A DNA stretch of 64,000 bases from Bacillus sp. EB01. Its GTDB lineage: Bacteria; Bacillota; Bacilli; Bacillales; Cytobacillaceae. Positions 51,174-60,188 of this stretch are shown one piece after another (position 1 is the stretch's first letter; every line of letters begins with the position of its first letter). The position numbers were made by a program, and so were the translations under genes. Under the pieces are notes generated by a model. That model did not search any database. It was not told the origin of the DNA and saw only the letters and a program-made list of their open reading frames with translations. Location of the stretch: positions 2,075,130-2,139,129 of the forward strand of contig NZ_HG964497.1 in the NCBI RefSeq assembly GCF_000613125.1, read 5' to 3'.

Positions 51174-52926
51174 ACTGATACACCACCTCCCTGTCGCCTT
51201 CAACGGCTTCAAGGCCGCCATGCTGGTTTACGTACACTTGATGGTAATACCCATTAGCCCACAGTAATTCTTCATGGGTACCCCGCTCTATAATCCTGCC
51301 TTTTTCCATCACAAGAATTAAATCAGCATCCTTAACCGATGAGATTCGGTGAGCAATAATAAAACACGTTTTTCCCACCAAAATCTTCTTCAGCGTTTCC
51401 TGGATACGCAGCTCGGTCTCCATATCAACTGCGGATGTTGTATCGTCGAGAACCAATATTGAAGGATTCTTTAAAATTGCCCTGGCCAAGGCAATCCGCT
51501 GTTTCTGGCCGCCCGACAATCCGACACCCCGCTCGCCGACAATCGTGTCATAGCCTTCCGGGAGCTCTTCAATGAATTCATGAGCCTCGGCTATCCTTGC
51601 TGCCTCCTTGACTGCTTCAAACGGGGCATCCGGATTACCATAGGCGATATTGCCTTCAATCGTATCCGAGAATAGGAAAATATCCTGCATGACCATTGCC
51701 ATCCGTTCACGGAGCTTATGAATATCCCATTTTCTCACATCTAGCCCGTCGACCTTAACCTCACCGCTGTCGGCATCATAAAAACGATGCAGTAAATTTA
51801 CAAGTGTCGACTTTCCCGATCCGGTTGCACCAATAATCCCGACCGTCTGTCCGGGCTCAGCCTTAAAGGTCACGTCCGAAAGCACATCTTCATCTCCATA
51901 GCTGAATGAAACATGGTTGAATTCGACAAAGCCTTTAACCTGCTCTTCCCTGCCTTTCATCGCGTTTACGATTTTCGCAGGAGTCTTAAGAAGCTCCTCA
52001 ACCTTTTTAGCAGAAGCAATAAATCGCTGAACGTCGTTAATCAGCCAGCCTGCCATCCGCATCGGATTGTTCAAAGCCCATATTAAACCGTTGAACGTGG
52101 CCAGCTCACCAAGGGTTAAAGAATCATTAATAACCATAATTCCACCAACAAGAATCATGACGACGGTGAATACACCGGCAAGCGAGTCCAGCACAGGCAG
52201 AAATTTCTCCCAGACTTTTGCAGATGTAAGGTTCTTTTCCTTGTAGCCTTCGTTTTCAACGGTAAACTTTTCGATTTCATAGGGTTCTTTTGCAAATGCC
52301 TTTACAACCCTATTACCGCTTATATTTTCCTGAACCACTGAATTCAATTTGGCAAACTGTCCTCGGATTTCCGAGAATGTCGGCCCAACCGCATAGGTCA
52401 GCCTGTAGGCAAAGAAGCCGATCACCGGGGTAATTGCGAGCATCGCCAATGCAAGCTGCGGATGAATAGTGAACATGAAGATGATCGCAAACAAGAGAAT
52501 CGCTGCATTTTCAAAAATCATATAAATCGACCAGGCGGTGAATGCCCTGACCATTTCCATATCCCCGGTCATTCTTGCCATAATATCGCCGGTCTTCGTT
52601 TTGTCGTAAAAATAAAAATCGAGCAGGTTCAGCCTATCGTACAGGTTGTTCCTGATCGTATATACAACATTTTGCGAAATCCGTTCAAAAACCAATTGAT
52701 ACGTATATCGGATCAAGGTCTTTAGAATAGTGGCCCCAATCATGATGGCGATGAGTGAGAAAAGCAAATTCCTTTCATTGCCAATGATGACGTTATCGAT
52801 GATTCGCCCCGCAATGTATGGATTGACCAAATTCAGGCCTGTAACCAGAACAGCCATTACCAGGCCAAGACTGAATCTAACTTTAAACTCCCTAAGATAC
52901 CCCCAAATCCAGCGAATGCTATGCAT
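51160..52926 (-). CDS. ABC transporter ATP-binding/permease half-transporter (degenerate-site subunit)
   Basis: 588 residues from the ATG at 52926, where AAAGGGGGAGG gives an excellent site. The longer open frame runs into the upstream repeat element and is not used. Six membrane helices, then Walker A GATGSGKST, signature LSGGQKQRIALARA, and Walker B LVLDDTTSAVD in which Asp replaces the catalytic Glu. One degenerate and one active site, split over two overlapping genes, is the known asymmetry of heterodimeric bacterial exporters. The promoter should lie within or beyond repeat copy B. Confidence 0.88.
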   Translation of the reverse strand: MHSIRWIWGYLREFKVRFSLGLVMAVLVTGLNLVNPYIAGRIIDNVIIGNERNLLFSLIAIMIGATILKTLIRYTYQLVFERISQNVVYTIRNNLYDRLNLLDFYFYDKTKTGDIMARMTGDMEMVRAFTAWSIYMIFENAAILLFAIIFMFTIHPQLALAMLAITPVIGFFAYRLTYAVGPTFSEIRGQFAKLNSVVQENISGNRVVKAFAKEPYEIEKFTVENEGYKEKNLTSAKVWEKFLPVLDSLAGVFTVVMILVGGIMVINDSLTLGELATFNGLIWALNNPMRMAGWLINDVQRFIASAKKVEELLKTPAKIVNAMKGREEQVKGFVEFNHVSFSYGDEDVLSDVTFKAEPGQTVGIIGATGSGKSTLVNLLHRFYDADSGEVKVDGLDVRKWDIHKLRERMAMVMQDIFLFSDTIEGNIAYGNPDAPFEAVKEAARIAEAHEFIEELPEGYDTIVGERGVGLSGGQKQRIALARAILKNPSILVLDDTTSAVDMETELRIQETLKKILVGKTCFIIAHRISSVKDADLILVMEKGRIIERGTHEELLWANGYYHQVYVNQHGGLEAVEGDREVVYQYGAE

Positions 52927-52963
52927 ATCTTTTCCTCCCCCTTTAAGCACTCCGTGAACTAAG

Positions 52964-53288
52964 AAAAGCGCAAGCGCCTTCGTGACAGGCAAAAACCGCC
53001 TCGCGACAGGCAAAGTGCGCCTGTCTCTGCGATGTTAATTCGAAGATGCTTTCCTTTGTGTCCCTGCGATGATTATTCTCAGAAGCTTTCCTTTGTGCCC
53101 GGCGCCGTATGACCTCCTCGAAAAAGCTATCGCTTTTTCTTCGTGCGATGCCTATCCTTCCGAAGCATTCCTTGTGGAGTCTCTCCAACTGAGATAAAGG
53201 AAACACGAAGAGCGAAAGCGCATTCGTGCTTGACTTATCGTAGGGCGGAGAGCGAAGGACACTAGGCGATAGGCGCTGGAGCTAGACA
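52964..53288 (-). repeat. Mosaic interspersed element, copy B (325 bp, internally expanded)
   Basis: It starts AAAAGCGCAAGCGCCTTCG and ends GGCGCTGGAGCTAGACA like copy A. It carries doubled CGACAGGC and CTGCGATG...GAAGCTTTCC modules plus an extra block TTCGTGCGATGCCTATCC (53140-53160) also found at 5690. It lies directly upstream of the ABC exporter start. Confidence 0.85.
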
Positions 53289-53476
53289 ATAAAAAAACCC
53301 CTACTCACCCCTTATATGAACGTTATGTATGTAATATTACGGAATTCGAAAGAAAAATTCCGTGTCATCCATTCTACTATAGGCTAAAGGGAAATACTAG
53401 AAGAAAATTCCACATTTGTATTCTATTTTGTTAAGACGTACTGAGACTGGGGGACTTAAATTTTAATCAACAAAAA

Positions 53477-53509
53477 AACGCCCGCCTTCCAAAGGGAAGA
53501 ACGGGCGTT
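53477..53509 (-). terminator. Terminator downstream of the peptide transporter gene
   Basis: Minus strand: AACGCCCGTTCTTCCC / GGAAGGCGGGCGTT followed by TTTTTG. It is 200 bases after the dtpT-like stop, with repeat copy C in between. Confidence 0.8.
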
Positions 53510-53552
53510 ACATTTTCGCGATTATAGATAGATTAATTATCGGCGGCACCTA

Positions 53553-53702
53553 CGTCTAGCTCTAGCGCCTATCACCTAGCAAACTTCAGGTCTCCTCCCT
53601 ACGATAAGTCATCATCGAATCGCTGTCGCTCTTCGTGATTCCTTTATCTCAGTCGAAACCCCTCCATTTTGTACGGTGATGAGCAAGGCGCTTCCGCTTT
53701 TG
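53553..53702 (-). repeat. Mosaic interspersed element, copy C (about 150 bp, inverted, internally deleted)
   Basis: On the minus strand it reads AAAAGCGGAAGCGCC...ACTGAGATAAAGGAATCACG...GGCGCTAGAGCTAGACG, lacking the GTGACAGGC-CTGTCCCTGCG module of copies A and D. It sits between a stop codon and that gene's terminator. Confidence 0.82.
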
Positions 53703-53705
53703 TCC

Positions 53706-55196
53706 TTAACGGATACCTTTCATATAACTTTGAATCTTCGGAGCGATAATGAATAGCAAGATCCCAAGAAGAATAGACGCTCCACCAATAAGACCAAAAT
53801 AAGAAGTTTCGTTTTCAGGTGAATAGAATTTAACCAACTGCGCATTTAGTGCCTGTGCGCCTGAACTTGATAAGAACCAAAGGCTCATTGTCTGTGCAGA
53901 GAATGCTGCTGGTGCCAGTTTTGTAGTAGCTGACAAACCGACTGGAGAAAGCAGTAATTCACCGATAACAACGATGAAATAGCTCAGCACAAGCCACAAC
54001 GGATTAACCAGTGATTCAGTACCAGTCAGGTAACCTGGCAGCAGAATGACCAGGAAGGACATTCCGGCAAACAATAGCGCCAAGGAAAACTTTTGCGGAA
54101 TGGTAGGCTGGCGTTTGCCAAGCTTCACCCACATCCAGGCAAATACCGGCGCAAGGAAAATAATAAATAATGGGTTTAGCGACTGGAACCATGCTGGTGA
54201 AATTTCAAGTCCAGCAAAGTTTAAGTCAGTACGCTTATCCGCATAACTTGCAAGAATCGTTGACCCCTGCTCCTGGATAGCCCAGAACATTACCGAAGCA
54301 ATGAACAGCGGGATGTATGCAAGCAAACGTGAACGTTCGTCGGAATTTGTTTTAGGGCTGCGGTACATAACAATAAAATAAATAGTTGGGATAAGTAGTG
54401 CGAGAATACTTACAATATCTACAAAGCGAACAATTGTTAAGCTGCCTGTTTGAACTCCAATAAGAACGATTGCTAATAGGACGGCTGCACCAATCCCGAT
54501 ATAAGTATAAACTTTTTTCTTTTCTTCAGGCAGAAGCGGATTCGGTACGATTGTACCTGCAAGGCCAAGGTTCTTCTTCTTTGTGAAATAAAATTGAAGA
54601 AGACCGAAGAACATACCTACTGCTGCTACACTAAAACCAAGGTGGAAGCTGGTTTTCATAAAGTGGCCTGTAATAAGCGGAGCTAGGAAACCACCCATGT
54701 TAATACCCATATAGAAGATACTGAAGCCAGCATCACGGCGATCATCAGTTTCCGAGTACAAGTCACCTACCACCGACGATACGTTAGGTTTCAATAAACC
54801 AGTACCAAGGATAATAAGTACCATGGAAACATAGAACAATTCGACACTACCCGGAATTGCCAAGGCAATGTGACCAAACATAATCAAAATACCACCATAG
54901 AAAATGGCTTTTGATGTACCAAATACTCGGTCAGCCAGCCAGCCACCGATAATACCCGACATATAAACAAGGGCACCATAGATGGACATAATCGCTAGTG
55001 CAGTTTTTTCTGGAAGGCCTAAGCCGCCTTGGGAAGTTTCATAGTAAATGTAGAAAACGAGGATTGCCCTCATGCCATAATATGAGAAACGCTCCCAGAA
55101 TTCTGTGAAGAAAAGTGTAAACAAGCCTTTTGGATGTCCAAAGAAGCCTGTTTGCGGAACACTGTCCACAATTTTCTGTTTATTATAGTTTGACAT
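53706..55196 (-). CDS. POT-family proton-coupled di-/tripeptide transporter (DtpT/YclF-like)
   Basis: 496 residues from the ATG at 55196 (GAGGAGG upstream). An earlier Met has no site. The PTR2/POT motif ExxERFSYYG is present as EFWERFSYYGMRA in helix 1, and the second family motif appears in FSIFYMGINMGGFLAPLITG. About 14 hydrophobic segments. It imports small peptides with protons. Its 3' region contains repeat copy C before the terminator. A palindrome-poor, array-containing gap lies upstream. Confidence 0.92.
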   Translation of the reverse strand: MSNYNKQKIVDSVPQTGFFGHPKGLFTLFFTEFWERFSYYGMRAILVFYIYYETSQGGLGLPEKTALAIMSIYGALVYMSGIIGGWLADRVFGTSKAIFYGGILIMFGHIALAIPGSVELFYVSMVLIILGTGLLKPNVSSVVGDLYSETDDRRDAGFSIFYMGINMGGFLAPLITGHFMKTSFHLGFSVAAVGMFFGLLQFYFTKKKNLGLAGTIVPNPLLPEEKKKVYTYIGIGAAVLLAIVLIGVQTGSLTIVRFVDIVSILALLIPTIYFIVMYRSPKTNSDERSRLLAYIPLFIASVMFWAIQEQGSTILASYADKRTDLNFAGLEISPAWFQSLNPLFIIFLAPVFAWMWVKLGKRQPTIPQKFSLALLFAGMSFLVILLPGYLTGTESLVNPLWLVLSYFIVVIGELLLSPVGLSATTKLAPAAFSAQTMSLWFLSSSGAQALNAQLVKFYSPENETSYFGLIGGASILLGILLFIIAPKIQSYMKGIR

Positions 55197-55439
55197 CTTC
55201 TTTCTCCTCCTCATATTACCCAATAATACTTTTTTACTATAGAGGTTGTCAAAACATCTTTTTGGTAATAATCTGATTTTGATGGAAAAAAGCTGATATT
55301 TCAGGCTTCTTAATTAAAAAGAAAGTTTTTTGAAAATAATAATTATATTGATAAGATTCTCTCAACTTTGAATCTTCAGTAACTATCATCCGTATCTATA
55401 GTCAATATTTTATAAAAATTCTACTCCCTTCCGAGAGCT

Positions 55440-55615
55440 GTAGCGTCAAGGATAGTTTCGAGAAGTTCTGATCCTTTCAAAGAATTGATACTACCCAGTA
55501 AGTTGTATTTTCTAGAAGTTTTGGCCTCTCTTTAGAGCAAGAACGTCGAGTAAATCATACTTTCTAGAAGTTTTGACTTCTTCAGAAGGCCATATAACCC
55601 TGCTAGATTTTCCCT
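55440..55615. repeat. 52-53-bp degenerate tandem array, three units
   Basis: Core TCTAGAAGTTTTG(G/A)C(C/T)TC occurs at 55511 and 55563 (52 bp), with a diverged TCGAGAAGTTCTGATCC at 55458 (53 bp). It lies in the divergent gap between the peptide transporter and the Fe-S regulator. The remaining 55197-55783 sequence shows no gene. Confidence 0.65.
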
Positions 55616-55783
55616 AAGGATATGACTGTTAAACCTTAAAAAGGAACTTTCTGGATTATCATCTTGATTTACTCTGATAATTCTTGATTGCTCCCCTCTT
55701 CTTCTTATTTTTTATACTTTATAGTATAATTATTACAAATTTAACCTCAAGCAGCTGATTCACAGGGAGTTGGGAGGCAAATC

Positions 55784-56419
55784 ATGCATTTGAAAGAGGC
55801 CAGAAAATCAACAAAAGACAGGATTCTGGAGCTTTTGAAAAAGGAAGCATCCATGACAGTTGCACATTTAACCGGACAGTTGAATATTACTCATATGGCT
55901 GTCCGGAAGCATCTGAACGGACTTGAAAGCGATGGCCTTATCCAGTCTCAAGATTTTAAGCAGCCAATGGGCAGACCCCTGCAGATTTATACACTGACAA
56001 CTAAAGGCGAAAGTCTGTTTCCAAAAAACTATGAGGGAATAACGCTTGAATTTCTTCAAGATATACAAGCCATGTATGGAGAGAACGCCGTAGAGGATCT
56101 TTTTAAAAAACGGGAAGAAAGGCTGACTCGCGAATACTTGGTAAGGCTTGCAGATAAATCGAATCCTGAAAAGATTCGTGAACTTGTTTCCATTCAAAAC
56201 GAGAAGGGCTATATGGCTGCCGGTGTACAGGTTGATGAACATACCTATGAATTGTTTGAATACAATTGCCCGATCCTGGCAGTTGCAAATCAGCACAAGG
56301 AAGCTTGCCGATGCGAAACAAGAATGCTCCGGAATGCTCTCAACACTGAGGATATCCAAAGAGTTAGCTGCAAAACCGAATCCGACGACCACTGCAAATT
56401 CAGGATAAAATTTCATTAA
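55784..56419 (+). CDS. SufR-like helix-turn-helix regulator with Fe-S cysteine cluster
   Basis: 211 residues with GGGAGG 6 bases before the ATG. The N-terminal winged helix (residues 10-75: KDRILELLKKEASMTVAHLT, MAVRKHLNGLESDGLI, GRPLQIYTLT) is of the DeoR/ArsR type. The C-terminal region has Cys162, Cys175, Cys177, Cys196 and Cys204, with the C-x12-C spacing of SufR-type [4Fe-4S] sensors. Such repressors sense iron-sulfur or oxidative status. sodA is convergent 320 bases downstream, but no suf genes are in the window, so the regulon is unknown. Confidence 0.82.
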   Translation: MHLKEARKSTKDRILELLKKEASMTVAHLTGQLNITHMAVRKHLNGLESDGLIQSQDFKQPMGRPLQIYTLTTKGESLFPKNYEGITLEFLQDIQAMYGENAVEDLFKKREERLTREYLVRLADKSNPEKIRELVSIQNEKGYMAAGVQVDEHTYELFEYNCPILAVANQHKEACRCETRMLRNALNTEDIQRVSCKTESDDHCKFRIKFH

Positions 56420-56420
56420 C

Positions 56421-56627
56421 AAAAGCGGAGGCGCCTTCGTGACAGGCATACCCCGCCTGTCCCTGCGGTGATTATTCTCAGAAGCTTTCCTTTGTGGTCA
56501 TCGCCGTACAAAATGGAGGGACTTCGACTGAGATAAAGGAATCACGAAGAGCGACAGCGATTCGATGATGACTTATTGTAGGAAGGAGACCTGAAGTTTG
56601 CGCACGCGTAGGCGCTGGAGCTAGACG
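56421..56627 (+). repeat. Mosaic interspersed element, copy D (207 bp)
   Basis: Near-identical to copy A, with AAAAGCGGAGGCGCCTTCG at the left and AGGCGCTGGAGCTAGACG at the right. It begins 1 base after the stop of the Fe-S regulator and ends before the shared terminator, so it forms part of the 3' untranslated region. Confidence 0.85.
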
Positions 56628-56688
56628 TTGACAAACTCGATAAGAAGCTGTCCATAGTTGCGTATATTAAGCTTTGATATAAAAGTAA

Positions 56689-56726
56689 AAAAACCACTTT
56701 CAGACGATGCTGAAGGTGGTTTTTTG
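56689..56726. terminator. Bidirectional terminator between the Fe-S regulator and sodA
   Basis: AACCACTTTCAG-acgatg-CTGAAGGTGGTT with T-runs on both sides. Confidence 0.88.
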
Positions 56727-56737
56727 CTTATTGGTAC

Positions 56738-57349
56738 TTATTTTGCTGCAGCGTAAAGCTTGTTCACTTCATCCCAGTTAATGACATTGAAGAATGAAGC
56801 GATGTAATCCGGGCGTTTGTTCTGGTACTTCAAGTAGTAAGCGTGCTCCCACACATCAAGGCCAAGGATTGGCTTTTTGCCTTCCATCACAGGGCTGTCC
56901 TGGTTAGGAGTGCTTGTAACAGCCAGTTGACCATTATCAACAACAAGCCATGCCCAGCCGGAACCGAAACGAGTCGTCGCAGCTTTTGTGAATTCAGCTT
57001 TGAAATTATCATAGCTGCCGAACGCCGAGTTGATAGCTTCAGCTACTTCACCTGTTGGCGCACCGCCGCCGTTTGGAGAAAGAAGTGTCCAGAACAGGCT
57101 ATGGTTCGCATGGCCGCCGCCGTTGTTACGTACTGCTGTGCGAATATTTTCTGGTACCGCATCAAGGTTTGCAATCAAATCTTCAACTGATTTGCCTGCA
57201 AGCTCTTCGTTTCCTTCAAGCGCGGCATTTAAATTATTTACGTATGTAGCATGATGGCGATCGTGGTGGATTTCCATTGTTAGCGCATCAAAATGTGGTT
57301 CAAGGGCATCGTTTGCATAGGGCAATGCCGGTAATTCAAATTTAGCCAT
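56738..57349 (-). CDS. sodA: Manganese superoxide dismutase
   Basis: 203 residues. Metal ligands fit the Fe/Mn family: His28 in [15 protein letters not shown], a His in [11 protein letters not shown], and the Asp and His of [16 protein letters not shown]. The Gly triplet before HANH and GGAPTGEV favour manganese. It converts superoxide to oxygen and peroxide in the cytoplasm. TTGGATA and AGGAGGAATTGG lie before the ATG. The neighbouring Fe-S regulator makes an oxidative-stress context plausible. Confidence 0.96.
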   Translation of the reverse strand: MAKFELPALPYANDALEPHFDALTMEIHHDRHHATYVNNLNAALEGNEELAGKSVEDLIANLDAVPENIRTAVRNNGGGHANHSLFWTLLSPNGGGAPTGEVAEAINSAFGSYDNFKAEFTKAATTRFGSGWAWLVVDNGQLAVTSTPNQDSPVMEGKKPILGLDVWEHAYYLKYQNKRPDYIASFFNVINWDEVNKLYAAAK

Positions 57350-57450
57350 TATCCAATTCCTCCTATAAGTATATATATTGCATACGATTTTATTATAAAA
57401 TTGAGGTTATACTTTTTCAACTAAAAAGTATAAAAAGATAATCGGATTTA

Positions 57451-58626
57451 CTATTTAGCAAACACCAATTTCTCCAGAATGGTCATTGCATCTTTTTGCA
57501 ATATGGTCTGAAGATAATGATTTACCTTGCTATGATACATACTCAGATGTTGATTGTCCTTAAAAAAGACTTTCAGCTGTTCGTCTATTGACAAATGATC
57601 ATGTTTAGATAAATTCAATTCATATATTAAGCCTAACTTTTTTAGAATATTCAAATTGATTTCTTCCTGTCCGGGCAATGCATGATAATTGAAGATAGGT
57701 TTTCTTTTAACGATGCATTCGCTAATGGTCACTCCACCGGGTTTTGTAAGGATTGCATCTGCCCTCTCATATAAAGCATTCATTTCTTGTCTGCAGGAAA
57801 TATAGTCAGTCGGTACGATATTGTTATTATTAAGCTCTTTAATTTTCTGGAAGAGAGCTTTATTTTTGCCACAAAGAATTAAATAATTGACGCTTGGCTC
57901 ATTTCCTATTTTTAATATAAGGTCCTCTATCGCTCCTACCCCAAGATTCCCTCCTGTAACAAGTACTGTCAATGGTTTGATAGGGTAATCTTGTGCGAAA
58001 GGACCGTTTCGCGAAATTTCATGATGGACCGGAATACCGGTTAGGTAGATGCGGTCTTCCATAACCCCTTTTTCGACCAAGTATTTTTTTGTCTCCTGGG
58101 TGGGAACAAAGTGAAAGTCAATATGTGCCTTGCCCCACACTTTATGAATAAAAAAATCGGTGTAAACATTGATTACAGGTGTCGATAAATCCCCGCCAGC
58201 TTTTAAATGATTCAGCAAATATGAAGGCAGGCCGTGGGTGCAAACAATCAAGTCTGGTTTTTTTTCTTCTAGGAGCCTTTTCATGGCATTGAGAAAAATC
58301 ATTTCGTATATCCAGAATCGTTTTTCTTTTTCAAGATTCTTGTATACATTCCAGTGGTAAACAGTGCTATAAATTCGAGGGAAACGCTTAATCCACCCAA
58401 GATAAAAGGAAGAAATGACAGTTTCTGCCTTTCCAAGGCTATAGGAAAGGATATCCACTACTTCACAGTGAACAGATGGATGCTTCAATTGGATTCCGTC
58501 AATTAAAGCTTTGGCAACCTGGTGATGCCCTGAAGGGATTTGCAGGAATGGCAAAAACAATATTTTTTTGCTGCTAGATGCCTTTTCCAAAACCTCACCT
58601 CTAGTAAATTTCACATTTAGTTCCAT
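57451..58626 (-). CDS. MurG/MGDG-synthase-like glycosyltransferase (YkoN-like)
   Basis: 391 residues from the ATG at 58626 (AAGGGA upstream). GT-B fold: N-terminal LFLPFLQIPSGHHQVAKALIDG (diacylglycerol glycosyltransferase loop with GHH), IVCTHGLPSYLLNHL, then the nucleotide-sugar domain TVLVTGGNLGVGAIE, CGKNKALFQKI and KPGGVTISECIVKRKPI. The family (UgtP, MGD1, MurG) transfers hexoses to lipids. Resemblance to B. subtilis YkoN is supported by ykoQ- and ykoP-like genes beside it. Acceptor unknown. Divergent from the phosphoesterase by 60 bases. Confidence 0.84.
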   Translation of the reverse strand: MELNVKFTRGEVLEKASSSKKILFLPFLQIPSGHHQVAKALIDGIQLKHPSVHCEVVDILSYSLGKAETVISSFYLGWIKRFPRIYSTVYHWNVYKNLEKEKRFWIYEMIFLNAMKRLLEEKKPDLIVCTHGLPSYLLNHLKAGGDLSTPVINVYTDFFIHKVWGKAHIDFHFVPTQETKKYLVEKGVMEDRIYLTGIPVHHEISRNGPFAQDYPIKPLTVLVTGGNLGVGAIEDLILKIGNEPSVNYLILCGKNKALFQKIKELNNNNIVPTDYISCRQEMNALYERADAILTKPGGVTISECIVKRKPIFNYHALPGQEEINLNILKKLGLIYELNLSKHDHLSIDEQLKVFFKDNQHLSMYHSKVNHYLQTILQKDAMTILEKLVFAK

Positions 58627-58685
58627 CAATTCCCTTGGTCCTTATGCCCTTATCCGCTGTATAATCAAGGACGGAGGTGAACCTC

Positions 58686-59534
58686 ATGAATATGATTTTT
58701 ATTACAGCTATATTTTTCTTGTTATTTTGGGTTATTTATCGGGCATACATGAATACAAGGAACGTCGTTATTAATAAAATTCAAATCGGCGGCCATTCGA
58801 ACCCCGATTCTCCTTTGACTATCTTGCAATTATCCGACCTTCATCTTGAAAATATCTCAATTTCTCCAAAGCAGTTATATGACCAACTGGCAGGAGAGGA
58901 AATAGATTTAATTGCGCTAACCGGCGACTTTTTGGATCGCCAACGAACAATTGATAAGCTAGGTCCCTATTTAAAAGCATTAGACAAATTAAACGCAAAA
59001 TACGGTATGTTTGCTGTATTTGGAAACCACGATTATGTTCTTCGCGGCGAAAACTTTCAGCGTTTAAGGGACACCTTGAGGGAGAATGGCGTTACTGTCC
59101 TTCAAAATGAAAGCAAAATTATCTCTATTAATGGGAAACTAGTTAACATCATTGGCATTGATGACTTCAGTACCGGCCGGAGTAATTTGAAGGAATCATA
59201 TTCTCAAATTAATCAGAGTCTCTCAACTATTGTTCTGACTCATGACCCCAATATTGTCCTTCATATGAAGGAGTATCAATATGATTATTTAATGGCTGGC
59301 CATTTCCATGGCGGACAAATTTGTTATCCTAAGGCCTATCATCTTGTAAAAATGGGCAAGCTTGTACGAATGAACATGATTAAAGGACTACACCACCATG
59401 ATGGGAAACCTTTTTATATCAATGAAGGACTTGGCCAAACTGGTGTGAACATCCGTGTTGGCAGCCGCCCCGAAATAACTTTTCACTATATTTCCTTTCC
59501 ATCTGCTGCTATTGAAGAGCATGCCGCTGTTTAA
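58686..59534 (+). CDS. Membrane-anchored metallophosphoesterase (YkoQ-like)
   Basis: 282 residues from the ATG at 58686, 8 bases after GGAGG. The upstream GTG is unlikely. A TATAAT at 58660-58665 gives a short leader. N-terminal membrane helix (1-20), then calcineurin-type motifs: LQLSDLHLEN (D-x-H), LTGDFLDRQ (GD), FGNHDYVLRG (GNHD), THDPNI and AGHFHGGQICYP (GHxH). Active site faces outward. The family includes UDP-diacylglucosamine and other phosphodiesterases. Substrate probably an envelope phospho-compound (inference). YkoQ-like by context with ykoN- and ykoP-like genes. Confidence 0.86.
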   Translation: MNMIFITAIFFLLFWVIYRAYMNTRNVVINKIQIGGHSNPDSPLTILQLSDLHLENISISPKQLYDQLAGEEIDLIALTGDFLDRQRTIDKLGPYLKALDKLNAKYGMFAVFGNHDYVLRGENFQRLRDTLRENGVTVLQNESKIISINGKLVNIIGIDDFSTGRSNLKESYSQINQSLSTIVLTHDPNIVLHMKEYQYDYLMAGHFHGGQICYPKAYHLVKMGKLVRMNMIKGLHHHDGKPFYINEGLGQTGVNIRVGSRPEITFHYISFPSAAIEEHAAV

Positions 59535-59536
59535 TC

Positions 59537-59566
59537 GACTGTCAACGATTGTTGACAGTCTTTTTT
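59537..59566 (+). terminator. Terminator of the metallophosphoesterase gene
   Basis: GACTGTCAAC-gatt-GTTGACAGTC then T6, 2 bases after the stop. It also faces the convergent ykoP-like gene. Confidence 0.9.
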
Positions 59567-59575
59567 ATTTGCCAT

Positions 59576-60142
59576 TTAATCATAGGTTTTGTAAAGCTTG
59601 TACAGTTTATCCTTTGACATGAGTAAATAGCCAGGAGGAGACTTTTTAAGCATTTTTTTAAGCGAAAAGCTGCTAGATGACAAAAAGGAAATTGGCAAAA
59701 AGGTCATCCACTTAAACCATTTATATAAAGGATGTGAGATGGAAGAAATCTCGAACCCCAACCGTTCACTGCCGGTACATAAAGTTGTAATACCTACGAT
59801 TCCTTTGATTTCTCCTGAACGCTCATGATTGTATATATACGTTTGGACCCCCGGCAAGGATTTTTCAACAAGCTTGTAAATTTTCTTCACCCTTTTTATA
59901 TCGCTTTCGATTTGATAAAGTTCTTTTAACAGCCTGACATTATGTAAGTGGATTTTGACCATCAAATCATTCTTTTTAATTAGAACTCCATCTGAAAGGA
60001 TCAAATCCCTGCCTTTATACTTTGTTAATCTGACTCGGAAAATATTTTCACTGATCAACTCATCTGATACATAGGTCAGCCTCGTAAACGTGTAATACAG
60101 AGGATCCAATACAGTCCACATCGAAATAATATATTGTTTCAT
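59576..60142 (-). CDS. YkoP-like protein of unknown function
   Basis: 188 residues from the ATG at 60142 (GGGGA upstream). A TTG two codons earlier is the alternative. Sequence blocks TVLDPLYYTFTRLTYV, RVRLTKYKGRDLILSDG, DLMVKIHLHNVRLLKEL and GIVGITTLCTGSERLGFE match my recollection of the YkoP family. A hydrophobic patch near residues 145-165 may touch the membrane. Its biochemical role is not known. In B. subtilis it sits beside the ykoN and ykoQ genes, as here. Confidence 0.65.
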   Translation of the reverse strand: MKQYIISMWTVLDPLYYTFTRLTYVSDELISENIFRVRLTKYKGRDLILSDGVLIKKNDLMVKIHLHNVRLLKELYQIESDIKRVKKIYKLVEKSLPGVQTYIYNHERSGEIKGIVGITTLCTGSERLGFEISSISHPLYKWFKWMTFLPISFLSSSSFSLKKMLKKSPPGYLLMSKDKLYKLYKTYD

Positions 60143-60188
60143 CTTCAATATCCCCTAATAATAAGATTCATTCTAATCTTTGGTAAAG

